A stretch of 64,000 bases of DNA, taken from NCBI GenBank assembly GCA_009746045.1, contig RPFO01000392.1, positions 1,469,964 through 1,533,963 of the forward strand, read 5' to 3'. Of the stretch, positions 45,075-56,185 are shown piece by piece; the stretch's first letter is position 1, and each line of letters opens with the position of its first letter. This stretch comes from Mesostigma viride (Eukaryota > Streptophyta > Mesostigmatophyceae > Mesostigmatales > Mesostigmataceae). Below the pieces are notes generated by a model, which had not been told where the DNA came from, made no database searches, and saw only the letters and a list, made by a program, of their open reading frames with translations. A program made the translations under genes and the position numbers.

Positions 45075-47640
45075 ATTAAAAAATTTAAATTAAATTATAA
45101 CATGCCTCCGTGGGGAGATCATGTAGCACATATTCCTTGATGGGGGGTGGAGGTGGAGGGAGCCGCGTAACCGAACTATCCTAACGCTAAGCTATCTAGT
45201 CTATAAAATCCTAACTGCACTACTCATCAAAATGCCTCCTCCTCTTGGGGGGAGGTGGCTTGCCCACAGGGGCTGGCGTGCATGAGCCTGGACAATCTTC
45301 TGCCACCGCTTCTTGTTCTGCATGGCAGTCCAAAGAAGGGAGAGGGAGTGGATCCATGCGGTGTTCAAACTGATCGAGCTGGGACCACTAGGTCGGCCAG
45401 CAACATCTGGGTGTAGTTCATGGCATGTTTACCTACCCTTTTAGGAATGTCCATGGGGCCAGGCCAGGTCAAAATATGCCGCCCTGGTTGGCCAAGCCGC
45501 TGGGGGCCGGCCAGACCCAGGGCGGTGTCGACCTGGCTGGTGCGAGCTAGATGTCCTACAAATGCTATATTAAATTAAATTAAATTAAAATTAAATTATA
45601 ACATACCTCCGTTGGGAGATCATGTAGCACATATTCCATGACCAGTGGGTAGGTGGAGTGGAGGAAGCCGCGTAATCGAACTAACCTAACTCTAAGCTAT
45701 CTAATATGTGGAAAAGCCTAACTACACTGCTCATCAACACGCCTCCTCCTCTTGGGGGGAGGTGGCTTGCCCACAGCCGTCTGGCGTGTGAGCTTTGACA
45801 ATCTTCTGCCACCGCGTCTTGTCCTGCATGGCGGTCCAAAGAAGGGAGAGAGAGTGGATGCGGTGTTCAAACTGGGCTGGGACCACTAGGTCGTCTAGCA
45901 ACATCTGGGTGTAGTTCGGGACACGTCTCCCTACCCTTTTGGGAATGCCCTTGGGGCCAGGCCAGGTCAGAATGTGCCGCCCGGGCTGGCCAAGCCGCTG
46001 GGGGCAGGCCAGACCAAGGGCGCTGTCGACCTGGCTGGTGCGAGCGAGGTGTCCTACAAATGCTATCCTACGCTGTCTAATCTCGTCCGAAATACGAGGC
46101 ATACCGCATGATACAAAGACTCTAATGACGGGCGCTGGGAAAACCCTACGTTAAGGACCTGTCGGAGCATCCTGTAAACCGTGCCGTTGAGCCGAGCTGC
46201 CAGTGTGGGTGTAAGTGTCCACGCCTCGGCGCCATACGTGAGCACCGTGAGGACGAGGACCTTGAAGAGCATGCGCTTGCGGTGCTCGCCCAGGCCCTTC
46301 GAGCGCCATGCAGTAGGTGATGAGCGAACGGAGCCTGGCCCAGGCCAGGCCGATGCGGGTGTCCACATCGTCTGCAGTGTCAGGGAGCCAACTCCCCAAC
46401 AGTTTGAAGCGATCGCGGAACGGGACCTCCGTCCCGTCGAGCAGGCGCGGCAGCGGTGGTGTACTGGAGGCCCCAATCATCACCATCGCCTCAGTTTTTA
46501 CACTAATCTCCAACCCCACCGCCCTCGCCTCCAGGCCCAGACAGTCCAGCCAGGTCTGAAAATGCTATATTACGCTGCCTAATCTCGACCGAAATACGAG
46601 GCATGCCCCGATACAAAGGCTCTAATGACCTACGCTGGGAAAACCCTACATTCAGGACCTGTCGGAGCATCCTGTAAAACGTGCCGTCGAGCTTAGCTGC
46701 CATTGTGTCCGTGAGTATCCACGCCTCGGCGCCATACGTGAGCACCGTGAGCCACGAGCCGACCTTGAAGTGCATGCGCTTGCGGTGCTCGCCCAGGCCC
46801 TTCGAGCGCCAGTAGGTGATGAGCGAACGGAGCCTGCCCAGCTAGGCCAGGCCGATGCGGATGTCCATATCGTCGGCGGTGTCAGGGAGCATGCTCCCCA
46901 GCAGTTTGAAGGCTTGACCGGGTCGATCACGGAACGGGACCTCCGTCCCGTCGAGCAGGCGCGGCAGCGGTGGGCGACCGGAGGCCCCGATCACCATCGC
47001 CTCAGTTTTGACACTAATCTCCAACCCCAGGCGACCTCGCCTCCAGGCCCAGACAGTCCAGCCAGGTCTGAATGTGCTCGGGGCACGCGATGAGGGTGGT
47101 GTTGTCCGCATAAATCAGGTCGGCCAGGCGGTAGCCAGTGCTAACCCCGCCATGCTCGCGCTCGTTAAGGATGTCCAAGCCAGACTCGAACCCCTTACTT
47201 AAGAGCAGCTAGTAAAGCGCGCACGTGCCCGGCGCATGACGTGATCCATGCACGACAATAATGAACAGATATGGGGACAGGACACAACCTCGCCACACCC
47301 CGTGGTGAAGGGGGAATGGTGGGGTGGTGCCTTCCGCAGTCCGCACTACTGCCTGCACATGAGCCCTCATACAGTGGACGAATGGCAGCAATAAACGCTG
47401 GTGGTACCCGATCCAGAGCTAGTAGGATGGCCCAAAGAGCCTCCCAGGGGACCGTGTCAAAGGCCTTGATATAGTCAACAAAAATGAAGACCAGCGGCAA
47501 ACTGTCAGGGCAAAGGCCGGCGACGCACCTCCTCAGTCAATCAACCGGCGCGCGACAAACATTGCATTACCGAAAGCCAGGCCTTGACCCCCAAGACGTC
47601 CGGCTTTCAAGTTGGAGTGTACCCCCGCGGCATCTAGCAA
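45075..47640 (-). mobile_element. LINE-B: non-LTR retrotransposon, 5'-truncated, split by a younger LINE-B copy
   Basis: The older copy occupies 46572-47640 plus 45075-45559. In the first part are RT motifs FIFVDYIKAFDTVPWEALWA and GCVLSPYLFIIV (about 47490-47240) and the active-site block LIYADNTTLIA (about 47115-47090), where the expected YADD is YADN. Then come ISVKTEAMV, LTYGAEAWILT and FYRMLRQVLNVGFS, followed in the second part by the C-terminal tail (LARTSQVDT-type), a 3' UTR with an inverted CTCCC/GGGAG hairpin and a TTTAA-rich tail. Frameshifts and the lost Asp make it inactive. It is a LINE with a tail like the fragment at 16.8-17.35 kb. Confidence 0.8.
45572..46559 (-). mobile_element. 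Younger LINE-B copy (988 bp) nested in the older one, with 12-bp target-site duplication
   Basis: A perfect direct repeat AAATGCTATATT at 45560-45571 and 46560-46571 bounds it. Read on the minus strand it starts inside the RT C-terminal region (LGLEISVKTEAMVMIGASS), passes VLTVLTYGAEAWTL and RMLRQVLNVGFS, and ends in VGHLARTSQVDSALGLAC, a stop, a 3' UTR and a (TTTAA)n tail at about 45572-45600. Removing it restores the older LINE-B reading across IAF/VGH. It is a textbook 5'-truncated nested insertion. Confidence 0.88.
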
Positions 47641-48895
47641 TGCCGACTAGTTTCAAGTGCGCACCAGTCAAAGTAGTTACCCTTCGCACAAACTCCAGCC
47701 ACACATTTTCGTAACCGCCCTTTTGGCACCGCAGGAACTATTCTGTCTGATTCGGCCAGATTTCATCCAAGGAATCGGAAAGGAAAAACGGTGGAATCAG
47801 AAAAGGAAAACGGTGGAATCATTTTCAGCCTGAACTAGTACAACACTATCGTCCGTTCAAGTCCGGCCTCACGGCCCATGCGACGCCATGTCGACCCGCC
47901 CATGCTTAGCCTTTTTTGCGCTAGACTAAAGAAAAATGGTCCCGTTGCCTAAGCAAAAAAATGCACCGCAGCACCTGCTAGCCATGGTAAATTTGCTAGC
48001 GATGGCAGTCTGGGAAACTTACTAACCAAACGGCGAATCAATCCAATCTCACGTTCAAAATGCCGCTTCCGTAGACATGTGTCGACTACTTTGTTTATGC
48101 GTGTGATTCAAACAAGCCAATTGTGAATTCCAGATTAGGAGTTAAGGTTTATGGCTGGCAGGACTGATATATTGCATGACGACACACCCTTTTTTGGCTT
48201 GAGACAGAAAGCTGTATATAAATTTCTTACATGAGATGTTTGTCATGTTCATTTTGATTTTAACGCACAGCCCCCCATTCAGCATGTCGAATGGCATGCG
48301 CATGTGCTGGCCGGCAGCCACTGCCATGTCGCCGGATCAGACTGGCGTACAAACCACACAATCTTCTTGTTCACGCATGCTAACCACAACCATCGGTAAG
48401 CCGACGTTGTGCAGGAATTTTTTTTCATATGCCTTGGTTTAATAGTGGACGCTGCATCCCTGATTCGGCCGTGAAGCTTGTTGTCAGCTAGACGTTAGCA
48501 GCTGAGTGCCGGGCCGCCCTATGTGGAATAACTTTCACATTGTCCATCGGCATTAAAAGTTGAAAATTCCCTCCGATCGACCATGCCATAACAGGAAAAT
48601 GCCATCATCTGTTGCAGTCCAGGCTTATATTTGCCACGATGTGGTGTGTGCCAGTTGTGCCACCTGTAATTTACATTACTAGGCTTGGTGTTCCTAGGGA
48701 TTCCATTCATGGTGTTCCACTTAGTAGCCATACCAGCATGCCTTGCAGTTTTCACAATAGATAGCCTGCAGGCCATATCAAACCCAACTCCAAAGTTGTC
48801 CAGTAATGCATGTGGTACCAATGAACATTACCTTGTACAGTAAAATAAGTTATGATATTGGTTGATGTTGTGCGCCCGTGCTTTCAATTTGTTTC
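47641..48895. other. Intergenic, no gene seen
   Basis: No coding frame, RNA gene or repeat could be supported in this stretch. Confidence 0.5.
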
Positions 48896-49065
48896 ATAAT
48901 CCATGTGCCGTTCAGGCATGCACGTGTGAAACATCCAGGTATGCCTGTCATCTTCCCCCCCCGTATGATTCAATATCTCAGAGCCCAGATTGTTGTGGCA
49001 CTGCGATGATGCATTATATAGCGTTGAAGAAAATGTGGGGCAGGTATTTGTGCAATTAACGTGCC
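48896..49065 (+). repeat. Left arm of a direct duplication flanking a G-rich array
   Basis: GCATGCACGTGTGAAACA, ATGCCTGTCATCTTCCCCCC, GATTGTTGTGGCACTGC and GCGTTGAAGAAAATG recur in the same order at about 49712-49850, with roughly 80% identity by eye. The two arms enclose the array at 49.2-49.6 kb. Confidence 0.8.
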
Positions 49066-49206
49066 ATACGAACATTCCGGACGGTACATTCCGGTGATGT
49101 CGGGCAGTTGGGGGGTTCGCTTGGTCCCTTGGTTGCTTCCTCGCTTGGCTGCCACTGCGGGGGTGTAAGGACAGGTGCTCAAATGGAGAGACACTAGACG
49201 TGCATG

Positions 49207-49499
49207 CATGTTTGATGGATGGGTGGGTGGGTGGGTGGGTGGGCGGGTGGGTGGGTGGGTGGGTGGGTGGGTGGGCGGGCGGGCGGGCGGGCGGGCGGCG
49301 GCGGGCGGCGGGCGGGCGGGCGGGCGGGCGGGCGGGCGGGCGGGCGGGCGGGCGGGCGGGCGGGCGGGCGGGGGGGGGTGGGTGGGTGGGTGGGTGGGTG
49401 GGTGGGTGGGTGGGTGGGTGGGTGGGTGGGTGGGTGGGTGGGTGGGTGGGTGGGTGGGTGGGTGGGTGGGTGGGTGGGTGGGTGGGTGGGTGGGTGGAG

Positions 49500-49587
<88 letters not shown>

Positions 49588-49600
49588 CATGTGTGTGTGT
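49207..49600. repeat. GGGT/GGGC array followed by (GA)n
   Basis: GGGT and GGGC tetramers in blocks (GGGT about 49219-49275, GGGC about 49272-49370, GGGT about 49377-49497), then about 40 GA units to about 49579. Long GGWVGG-type and PTHP-type frames on both strands are artefacts. Tight runs of G-triplets make it a strong quadruplex candidate. Confidence 0.97.
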
Positions 49601-49711
49601 CTGGCTGTCTGGGTGGGTGGGTGTGCGTGCTTGGGTGTGTGGGACAGTGTGGATGTGGGTGTGCTTGCTTGCGTGGGTGCGTGAGGGAGGGAGTGGCTGG
49701 GTGAGCGAGTC

Positions 49712-49852
49712 AAGCATGCACGTGTCAAACAGCCAGGTAGAAATGTCATCCTTTCCCCCCATCATGACAAATCATTGGCATGGATTGTTGTGGCACTGCC
49801 ATCATGCACTACAGCGCTGAAGAAAATGACGATGGGCAAATATATGTGAAAG
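49712..49852 (+). repeat. Right arm of the direct duplication flanking the G-rich array
   Basis: Matches 48896-49065 in order (GCATGCACGTGTCAAACA, GTCATCCTTTCCCCCC, GATTGTTGTGGCACTGC, GCGCTGAAGAAAATG). Confidence 0.8.
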
Positions 49853-50140
49853 CGACACAACATAGCCCATGGCGGTGGCTGCTATCAACAAGCAGCTCTT
49901 GCCTCCATGCACAGTCAAACACCTGCATCTTCTTCAATGCAGATTATTGACATCTCTTTTGTATATTATGTACAGATTATTTGCATTTGTAATATTATCT
50001 GTATACCAATGCAGTTTGCAACATGTAACCAGTGTTGCTAGTAATCTGGTAATGTGAGCCGTGTTGATATCAAAGTGCTGCGATGCAAGTCATACATCAG
50101 AACTAAAGCGGCAACACTGGCTACGGACACAAAGAGTCAT

Positions 50141-50174
<34 letters not shown>

Positions 50175-50940
50175 CGTGCTTCGTGCATCGCGACTCAGGG
50201 CCTGACAAGCTGCGGCCGAGACCAATGCCGAACACACCCATGCTCAGAGCACATTGCGGATGCCAGGCACACCGCGTTTGCCATGGAACACATGGGTAGA
50301 CGCTTCGTAAACGTGACAACGAATGACCCGCTGAGATCCCCACACTTGCAAGCGCACGGGAAAGGCGGCACACTTACGTTTCATAGATTAGCCGGGGCGA
50401 GATAGTAGCTCGTTTGCCTAGCCGTCATTAAGCCTATAGGCGTTCCAAGAAACGCATGAAATTTCTCTACCAGTACCGGTGGCGCACTATCGGTCTATGA
50501 TCGCAGAAACTTCTCTTGAAGGGGCCTTACACTGTCGTGCATGTAACCACGGAGCTTGAATGGTGGCATGACAACGAAAGAAAGTTTTCCTTAAGCCCGA
50601 CCTCCCCTCCCGCATTCCACTGGTGATATTACAGCTGTTATAATTCCTGGAGCTAAAAACATGCGGAAAACATGCTGGGCGAGTCCTGTCAAAATTAAAA
50701 ACCAACAGACTTAATTGACAGCGCCGTTTAAACGACAGCAAGAGCTTCCATGCCATCGAACACTGCCCGAGGTTGGTCTAATTTAAAGACTAAGCCTGCC
50801 GTCTCAGAAAAAAATGTTCTATGCTCGGAGTCCACGGAATCAGGAAGTCGGCCCGCAGGTGCCGTACAGATCCGGTAGTGACTCGTGAAGTGAAAGATTT
50901 GGGCAGATTTGGGCAGATCGGGTTTGGTCGATCCGGTCCT
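49853..50940. other. Intergenic, no gene seen
   Basis: It contains a short (CA)n run at about 50152-50174. Otherwise no coding, RNA or repeat feature could be supported. Confidence 0.5.
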
Positions 50941-50943
50941 GGA

Positions 50944-51620
50944 TCAGTCCGTACGCTGAAATTTGCGCGCCGTCCGTTGTACTTGAATTTTCAAGGGAAA
51001 CGAATGTTGCCTCTTTCGGTAATGCAATGCACAGCCATGCTCAAGAGTGTTACGACCACGACGGAAACCCATCTGAGACTCACCCAGGTGTGGGTCCAGC
51101 GCGGCGCGGAGCCTGTGCAGCATCGAATGCACACGTGCGAAGACCTTCAGCGCGGCGCGCTCTGGAGGCAGACACCCCGATAGTTACCGGGGTCAGCAGC
51201 CATAGCCCTTCTTGTACAGCATGACTCGGATGGTCGTCTGCCACTCAGCAGGTGGAGGCTCGTCAGAGAGCAGGACACGGTTGCAGAACGCCATGTAGCA
51301 GAAGCTCCCTCACCGCCGGGTCAGGGGTCTTCAGCAGCTCAGCAGAGAGGTGCACCGGTCGGCACCGATCAACCGCCGCATCGTACCGCGCAGGCGAGCA
51401 AGGGCGCCGTCCAATTCCTTCAAAGTGAAGGGGTGCATGGACGACGCCGTTGGTGGCAAGGCAGCCCTTCTGCAACTGAGGTGGGGACTTGGTAGTCCGC
51501 GGCGCCGAGGAGGGGGGCGCCGGCAGCGGCGGGGGTCCGGCGACCCCGAGACGGGCGGCCGTCTCGGGGTGAAGCGGCGGGGGGGGGGCGCGACCCCACC
51601 GGCCTGTCAAGGAAACATTG
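50944..51620 (-). pseudogene. Reverse-transcriptase N-terminal fragment of a LINE
   Basis: Minus-strand blocks in different frames read as the upstream part of a LINE RT. From 51610: a Pro-rich linker, then FEGIGRRPCSPARYD-like and ELLKTPDPAVRELLLHGVL. Across a frame change comes EWQTTIRVMLYKKG (about 51255-51215). Then VHSMLHRLRAALDPHLGES and MGFRRGRNTLEH (about 51130-51045), the canonical region before RT motif A. The catalytic core is missing downstream. The 5' region and frame breaks show a dead fragment. Confidence 0.65.
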
Positions 51621-51965
51621 TGGCCATTGTGAGTGCCATGTATAACATTAATAACTAGGCTGACACATAGCGCTATAAAGATGAGGTGTTGTGAAAACTT
51701 AGGCTGGTGCGCAAGCTAATGACCACTTTCAGCCATGGCTGATACAGAATCAAGTCAAGTACATAATTTAAATTATGCCCACTCCAAATTTTCCAGCTAA
51801 ACAGCTCTACCTTCTTCTATCCGGCCCAGGGGAGCCCATGAAGGGTTCCACAGTTAGTTGTTGAGAAAAAGGTCCTCGGCCCGCCATTAAAACTAGCTCG
51901 GGCTTCGCGGGGGAGGTCTTGTGGCGTCGATCCGGACATTAAGTGAGACAACTGTGTGACAGCCG

Positions 51966-52130
51966 ATATTAATTAATTAAACACGTGCTCCCCGCGTAGG
52001 GGAGTCGCGGAGAACCGGAGTGCTTTAATCATCCCTGTAGATCTATGCACAACAGGAAGAAAGGGCAGAGCTAGACCCCCTTTCTCCTTCATGTGGCGGA
52101 TATCAAGGAGACAACCAGCGCAGGCCACAG
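51966..52130 (-). mobile_element. Retroposon 3' end with hairpin and (TTAA)n tail, minus orientation
   Basis: Read on the minus strand: a RepA-like GGCCTGCGCTGGTTGTCTCC, then CATGAAGGAGAAAGGGGGTC, GCCCTTTCTTCCTGTTGTGC, GATTAAAGCACTCCGG, a GACTCCCCTACGCGGGGAGC hairpin and TTTAATTAATTAAT. All but the first element match the 3' half of the SINE-like copy at 20.6-20.7 kb. Confidence 0.7.
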
Positions 52131-52279
52131 GTCGCGGCACTGTTGCGCTGCTACTGAGCAAGGCGTCAGCTTATCGTCAAGTGGCCCATGGGAGTTCTGG
52201 CCAGCGTCGAGAGAAGAACCGGCCTGGCTCTGTCGGCAATATCGCTGAAGGTGAGGAGCTCTTGTGGGGGATACCTTAA

Positions 52280-54798
52280 GGGGACATGACACCCGGGACT
52301 TTTTTGGCGCCAAAAAAGTCGGGACGGTACCGACGGACCGTGAAATTGTGGTGCACAGTGCGCGCACCGTGCGGAGGTGGCCATGGCGACGTGCGTTCCG
52401 TTAAAATATGGCTAATCCGGCGGGCGACAGGCCGAAAAATTAAGCCGATGGTTAAAAGTGATGTTCTATTATGATGTTTCATAGCCAGATCTGCACTATC
52501 TGCAAATTCGCTGCCTTTGTTGGTACAGATTTGCACGGGGGTCTCATCCAACAATTTGGCCGCGATGAATAATCTAGCATGCGTGCCTGCGACGGTAGAA
52601 CTCGATATTCGTGGGTTGTATTGATGCAGTAAGAGCCGTTTAGTAACGGACACCATGAAAATAACCTAAGCGTCTTCGATCTGCGGCCATTTCCTGTCAT
52701 TTCTAAAATGATTTCGTTCAGGCCTGCGCGATCCGCGGTTAATCCATCCATGGTTGGCTGGCTTTTCTTGCGCGCCTGGGTAGGAAATAATGCCGGCCGT
52801 GGTACGTTGATTTGCCGCATGTCACCGCCCAGTCTGTTTGCGCTCTTAATGAACCTGGCATGAAACTTTTGGCGCCGTTTCTGGGTTCTTCTTGCTATTT
52901 GTTCTCCACTTGTTGCAGTTGTGCTATCAGATTTTCCGCAGCTTTCAATGGTTTTCCTTACGCTGCGTATGCCATGCTTCCTTAAGCTGCCCAGATTTGA
53001 TCGGGCAGTTATCTGGCTTTGCTACGCTTCCTGTATGGAGGTTTTCACACGGTAGACATTCTATATTGCGTAGTCAAGGACCCTAGCTGCCTGGGAGCGG
53101 CATCACCGTTGCAAGGAGCTGGCGAGCTCATAAACGCCTGTCATGGCTCTTCAGCCTGCTGGAAAACAAGGTTGTTGTATGGAAGGTGAGAATATGTGAG
53201 TTACTTATCACATCCCCACCTGTTTAGCCTCCATTAAACAGGGCTTGTACTTCCTAGATGACAGGGATCAGGTCGTTATGGCTATGAAGGATGCACCTTT
53301 TATCCATAAGCGTCATGACATGGTGTTGGCTATGACTGATTCCCGCAAGCGGTCATACCTGCTCATAGTGGTTGAAGAGTTGGTGGTTGTTTTCTTCAAG
53401 CATCTAGCTTTGTTTTTCGTGGTTCTGCCCCATTTGCAGGGGGCAAGCTTAGGAATGTGCTCATGGTATTGCCTCATGTCATGGTGCACCAAGCATGCAG
53501 GCTGGCAGCTATAATATGATGTAACATGGCCATACTAGCTCAGAATGACCTGGGATTTCATAGCAAGCTTCCTAACATCATAAATAAACTAATGGCTGTT
53601 GTTTTGGCCCAGTTTGTGGTGGGCAAGGGTGTCTTTGTGGTGGTGTTTGAGCTCCAAACCACAAAAAGCGATCATTTTTTTTTTGCACATGACCATATTT
53701 CAATGTGAGTAAACGTGGTCAGAATGAGCTGAAACTTTGGGGCTGTGTGATTGCAACCCTGGGCCAGTTTTGATTATATGATTTGGCACAAGCTCTACAA
53801 ACAGGTCGTGGACCGGCTGGATCGCATAGTATCTCCGCACATCTGAACCCTGTGATGCCAGATCTCCTTTGCGGCCGTTCCGAGCTTGGCACTGGATTCG
53901 TTGTCCACATCGTCGCGTCGCTGCCGCAACACGATGTTTTCTGGCATCCGCGGGCTTTTGGTTCCCGCCGCACATTTGAAAGTGCTGTCCTCCGGCTTTT
54001 TGCCTTTGCACCGTGTGCAGTTCTTGGACGTTTGGAATCATGGCATGGCTAACGTGATGACTGACTAGCTAGACCTTTTCAGTGGTTTTCCATTTGCGGG
54101 TATTTCCTCGTAAATGGTGGGAGAGCGATCGCAGCAATGGTGCTCACCACTAGACACTCCCGGCCAGTTAGGCTAGAAACACACGCCCTGATCAAGCATG
54201 CTGTTTCCGGCCCCACCGTCTAGGTCATCTAGTCGCTCCACACGTAAGCCAGCCATAATTTCAATGCACAAGGATACACATTTCCATCACCATTCATCTT
54301 CATCATCCTGAACGACTCGAAAACGCGGAAAAGATAACGGCAGGCTCGAGCTACCATGGTCCGGATTCTCCCGATTTCTGGCCTGCGCTGGTTGTCTCTT
54401 TGATATGATTTGACCCCATTGCATGTGTCTATGATTTGATATATTTTTTTAGGCACCAAAAAATACGTGTTTTGGGGTAAACTATTTCAATGACAGTGTC
54501 TAAACATGCTTATTCTGACCTGCAAACTAGCTGGAATTAATGGCAAGGGTTGCAATTAGATGGGAATATATGATTTGGCCACAATGGGTTTGCCCATTGT
54601 CCTAGGGAAAATCGGCCAAAAATAGCGTCTTTTTCTATTTTTAGCACATAACGGTCACATGGTGGGGGGTAGTACACCCCCAAGTGGTTGGAAAATTTTT
54701 TTTTTTATCATATTTATGGTCCCCCATCATAACTGGATTTTTATCACATGCCTAGGTATGGTTTCCAGAAAAGTGCCCTTTTGGGGTGTCATGTCCCC
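52280..54798. mobile_element. TTAA-flanked inverted-repeat DNA element, 2519 bp, with a nested RepA
   Basis: The ends are GGGGACATGACACCC (left) and its complement GGGTGTCATGTCCCC (right). TTAA lies directly outside both (52276-52279 and 54799-54802). The inverted ends extend imperfectly inwards. Interior open frames are short. A minus-strand cysteine-rich stretch at about 54020-53720 (NCTRCKGKKPEDSTFKC and, in another frame, RCAEILCDPAGPRPVCRAC) could be the remains of a zinc-binding domain. No intact transposase was found. The TTAA target points to the piggyBac superfamily; the rest is inference. Confidence 0.72.
54010..54402 (+). mobile_element. RepA retroposon copy inside the TTAA element
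   Basis: The last 230 bp are almost identical to 24248-24476, and upstream homology to the 44.5-44.9 kb copy continues to about 54010. A 10-bp repeat ATATGATTTG occurs at 53776-53785 and directly after the 3' end (54403-54412). If it is the target-site duplication, the insertion starts at 53786 and is 617 bp. Confidence 0.75.
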
Positions 54799-54973
54799 TT
54801 AATTGTTCTGTGACTCGATATATGGGCGTGCAGGCGGTGGGCACCCTGCATGCAGTCAGCAGTGTCATTCCTTGCAGCTCAAGTAGCGCGAAGAGCTTGT
54901 CCTTGAGCGCTAGCTCGCCCGGAGAAAATTTTCTTGGTTCTTCCCCGGCTGCGCATATATTCGTATCAAGGAT

Positions 54974-55006
54974 CCCGATTTCTGGCCTGCGCTGGTTGTC
55001 TCCTTG
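54974..55006 (+). mobile_element. 33-bp RepA micro-insertion with 17-bp target-site duplication
   Basis: Only the last 33 bp of RepA (CCCGATTTCTGGCCTGCGCT, then the GGTTGTCTCCTTG end) are present. They are flanked by the perfect repeat ATATTCGTATCAAGGAT at 54957-54973 and 55007-55023. Confidence 0.9.
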
Positions 55007-55023
55007 ATATTCGTATCAAGGAT

Positions 55024-55442
55024 ATGTATTATAAAAATATAATTACTTACAGCAGAGTGAAATCACTCAAACCAAAGCAAACGCCCAGCTATAAACCTGT
55101 ATACAGAGCCATGTCAAAGCTCTATACTACGATAAGACCAATGGAAACGCCTAACGGGAGGAACCTAATAGCCCTGCTGCACCGCAAAATCAGCCCGCGT
55201 TCGGCGGAGCATGATATCAGCCATGGCCCGAGTCAGCGCCACCGACAAGCGCTGACGCCAATATGACGTCCAGGTCCGCGCCGACCATGGGGCCCGCTGG
55301 CCCTCCAGGTCCAGCCGGTCCTCCCGGAGCCGGCAACACTCCTTGAAGAAGGCGGAGGTCAGGGGTCCCATGGCCCCAAACTCCTCCAGGACAAAGGGCA
55401 CCACACGATGGTGCCCGATATGTATACAACATGATATCGTAT
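55024..55442 (-). mobile_element. LINE-A 3' fragment (C-terminus and 3' UTR)
   Basis: Minus-strand reading from about 55425: HRVVPFVLEEFGAMGP, then RLSVALTRAMADIMLRRTRA, stopping at 55165. It parallels the LINE-A C-terminus at 18360-18142 (HRVIPFVVEEFGAMGP). The 3' UTR follows to about 55024 and ends against the duplication of the RepA micro-insertion. Confidence 0.75.
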
Positions 55443-55985
55443 ATGAAGCCCAAGGAGACAACCAGCGCAGGCCAGATATCGGGAGAATCCGGACCATGAC
55501 TTGGCCCGAGCCTGCCGTTATCTTGTATATATTCATGAATTGAGAATGATAAATTACGGAGGTGAGATGGGCATGCAAGGTTCCTAAGGAAAACCCCGAA
55601 AAGAAGAAGAACCCTGAAGAAATTAATAGTAATCTGACACGGACATCCAAGGATCACGCCAGCTGCACAAGGTACAACTAACTACATCACAAAACTACGA
55701 CACGCGCAGCAACATCGTTGCCGGCCCACCTGATGCAGGCCTGGGAGGGAGCTAGACCGCATGGGTCGCGACGAAGTCGGCCCGGGTGCGGCGGAATAAC
55801 ACATCAGCCACGGTGCGAGTGAGGGCGAGTGACAGGTGAGTGCTGCCGCCAATACAAGGACCACGTGCGGGCAGACCACGGGGCGGTCTGACCCTCGAGG
55901 TCGAGGCTGTCTTCACGGCGCTGGCAGCACTAGTGGAAAAACTCCGCCGTCTTGGGGCCCATGGCCCCGAACTCCTCAAGTTATG
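55443..55985 (-). mobile_element. LINE-A 3' fragment ending in a RepA-type tail
   Basis: The C-terminal region (LALTRTVADVLFRRTRADFV) and the 3' UTR at 55985-55550 match 18300-17870 at high identity. Beyond the point where the 17.87-kb copy diverges, this copy continues into GATAACGGCAGGCTCG, GTCCGGATTCTCCCGATATC and GGTTGTCTCCTTGG, which is the RepA 3' end. RepA may therefore be derived from, or inserted at, the LINE-A tail. Confidence 0.7.
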
Positions 55986-56185
55986 TGCGCAGGAGTACAC
56001 TACGCATGGACCTACACGATAGTCTAGTATCGCCGAAGTAGGCTGGTTGACCACGGCTAGCTGGAATCTGGTTGTAGTGTGACGTACAAACCTAGAGAAT
56101 GTACATACACTTTAAGGTGACTTTGTTTATAAATTTTTAATTGGATGCCTTCACTCTGATGTAAGTAATTATATTTTTTAAACAT

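Noticed and set aside
49175-49820. Gly-Trp-Val and Pro-Thr-His repeat proteins on both strands
   Set aside because: They are translations of GGGT/GGGC and GA arrays with no unique coding sequence around them.
51010-51040. 17-bp match CTTTCGGTAATGCAATG between the RT fragment at 51 kb and LINE-B at 47.56 kb
   Set aside because: The match is in opposite orientation relative to the two RT frames and too short to show homology.
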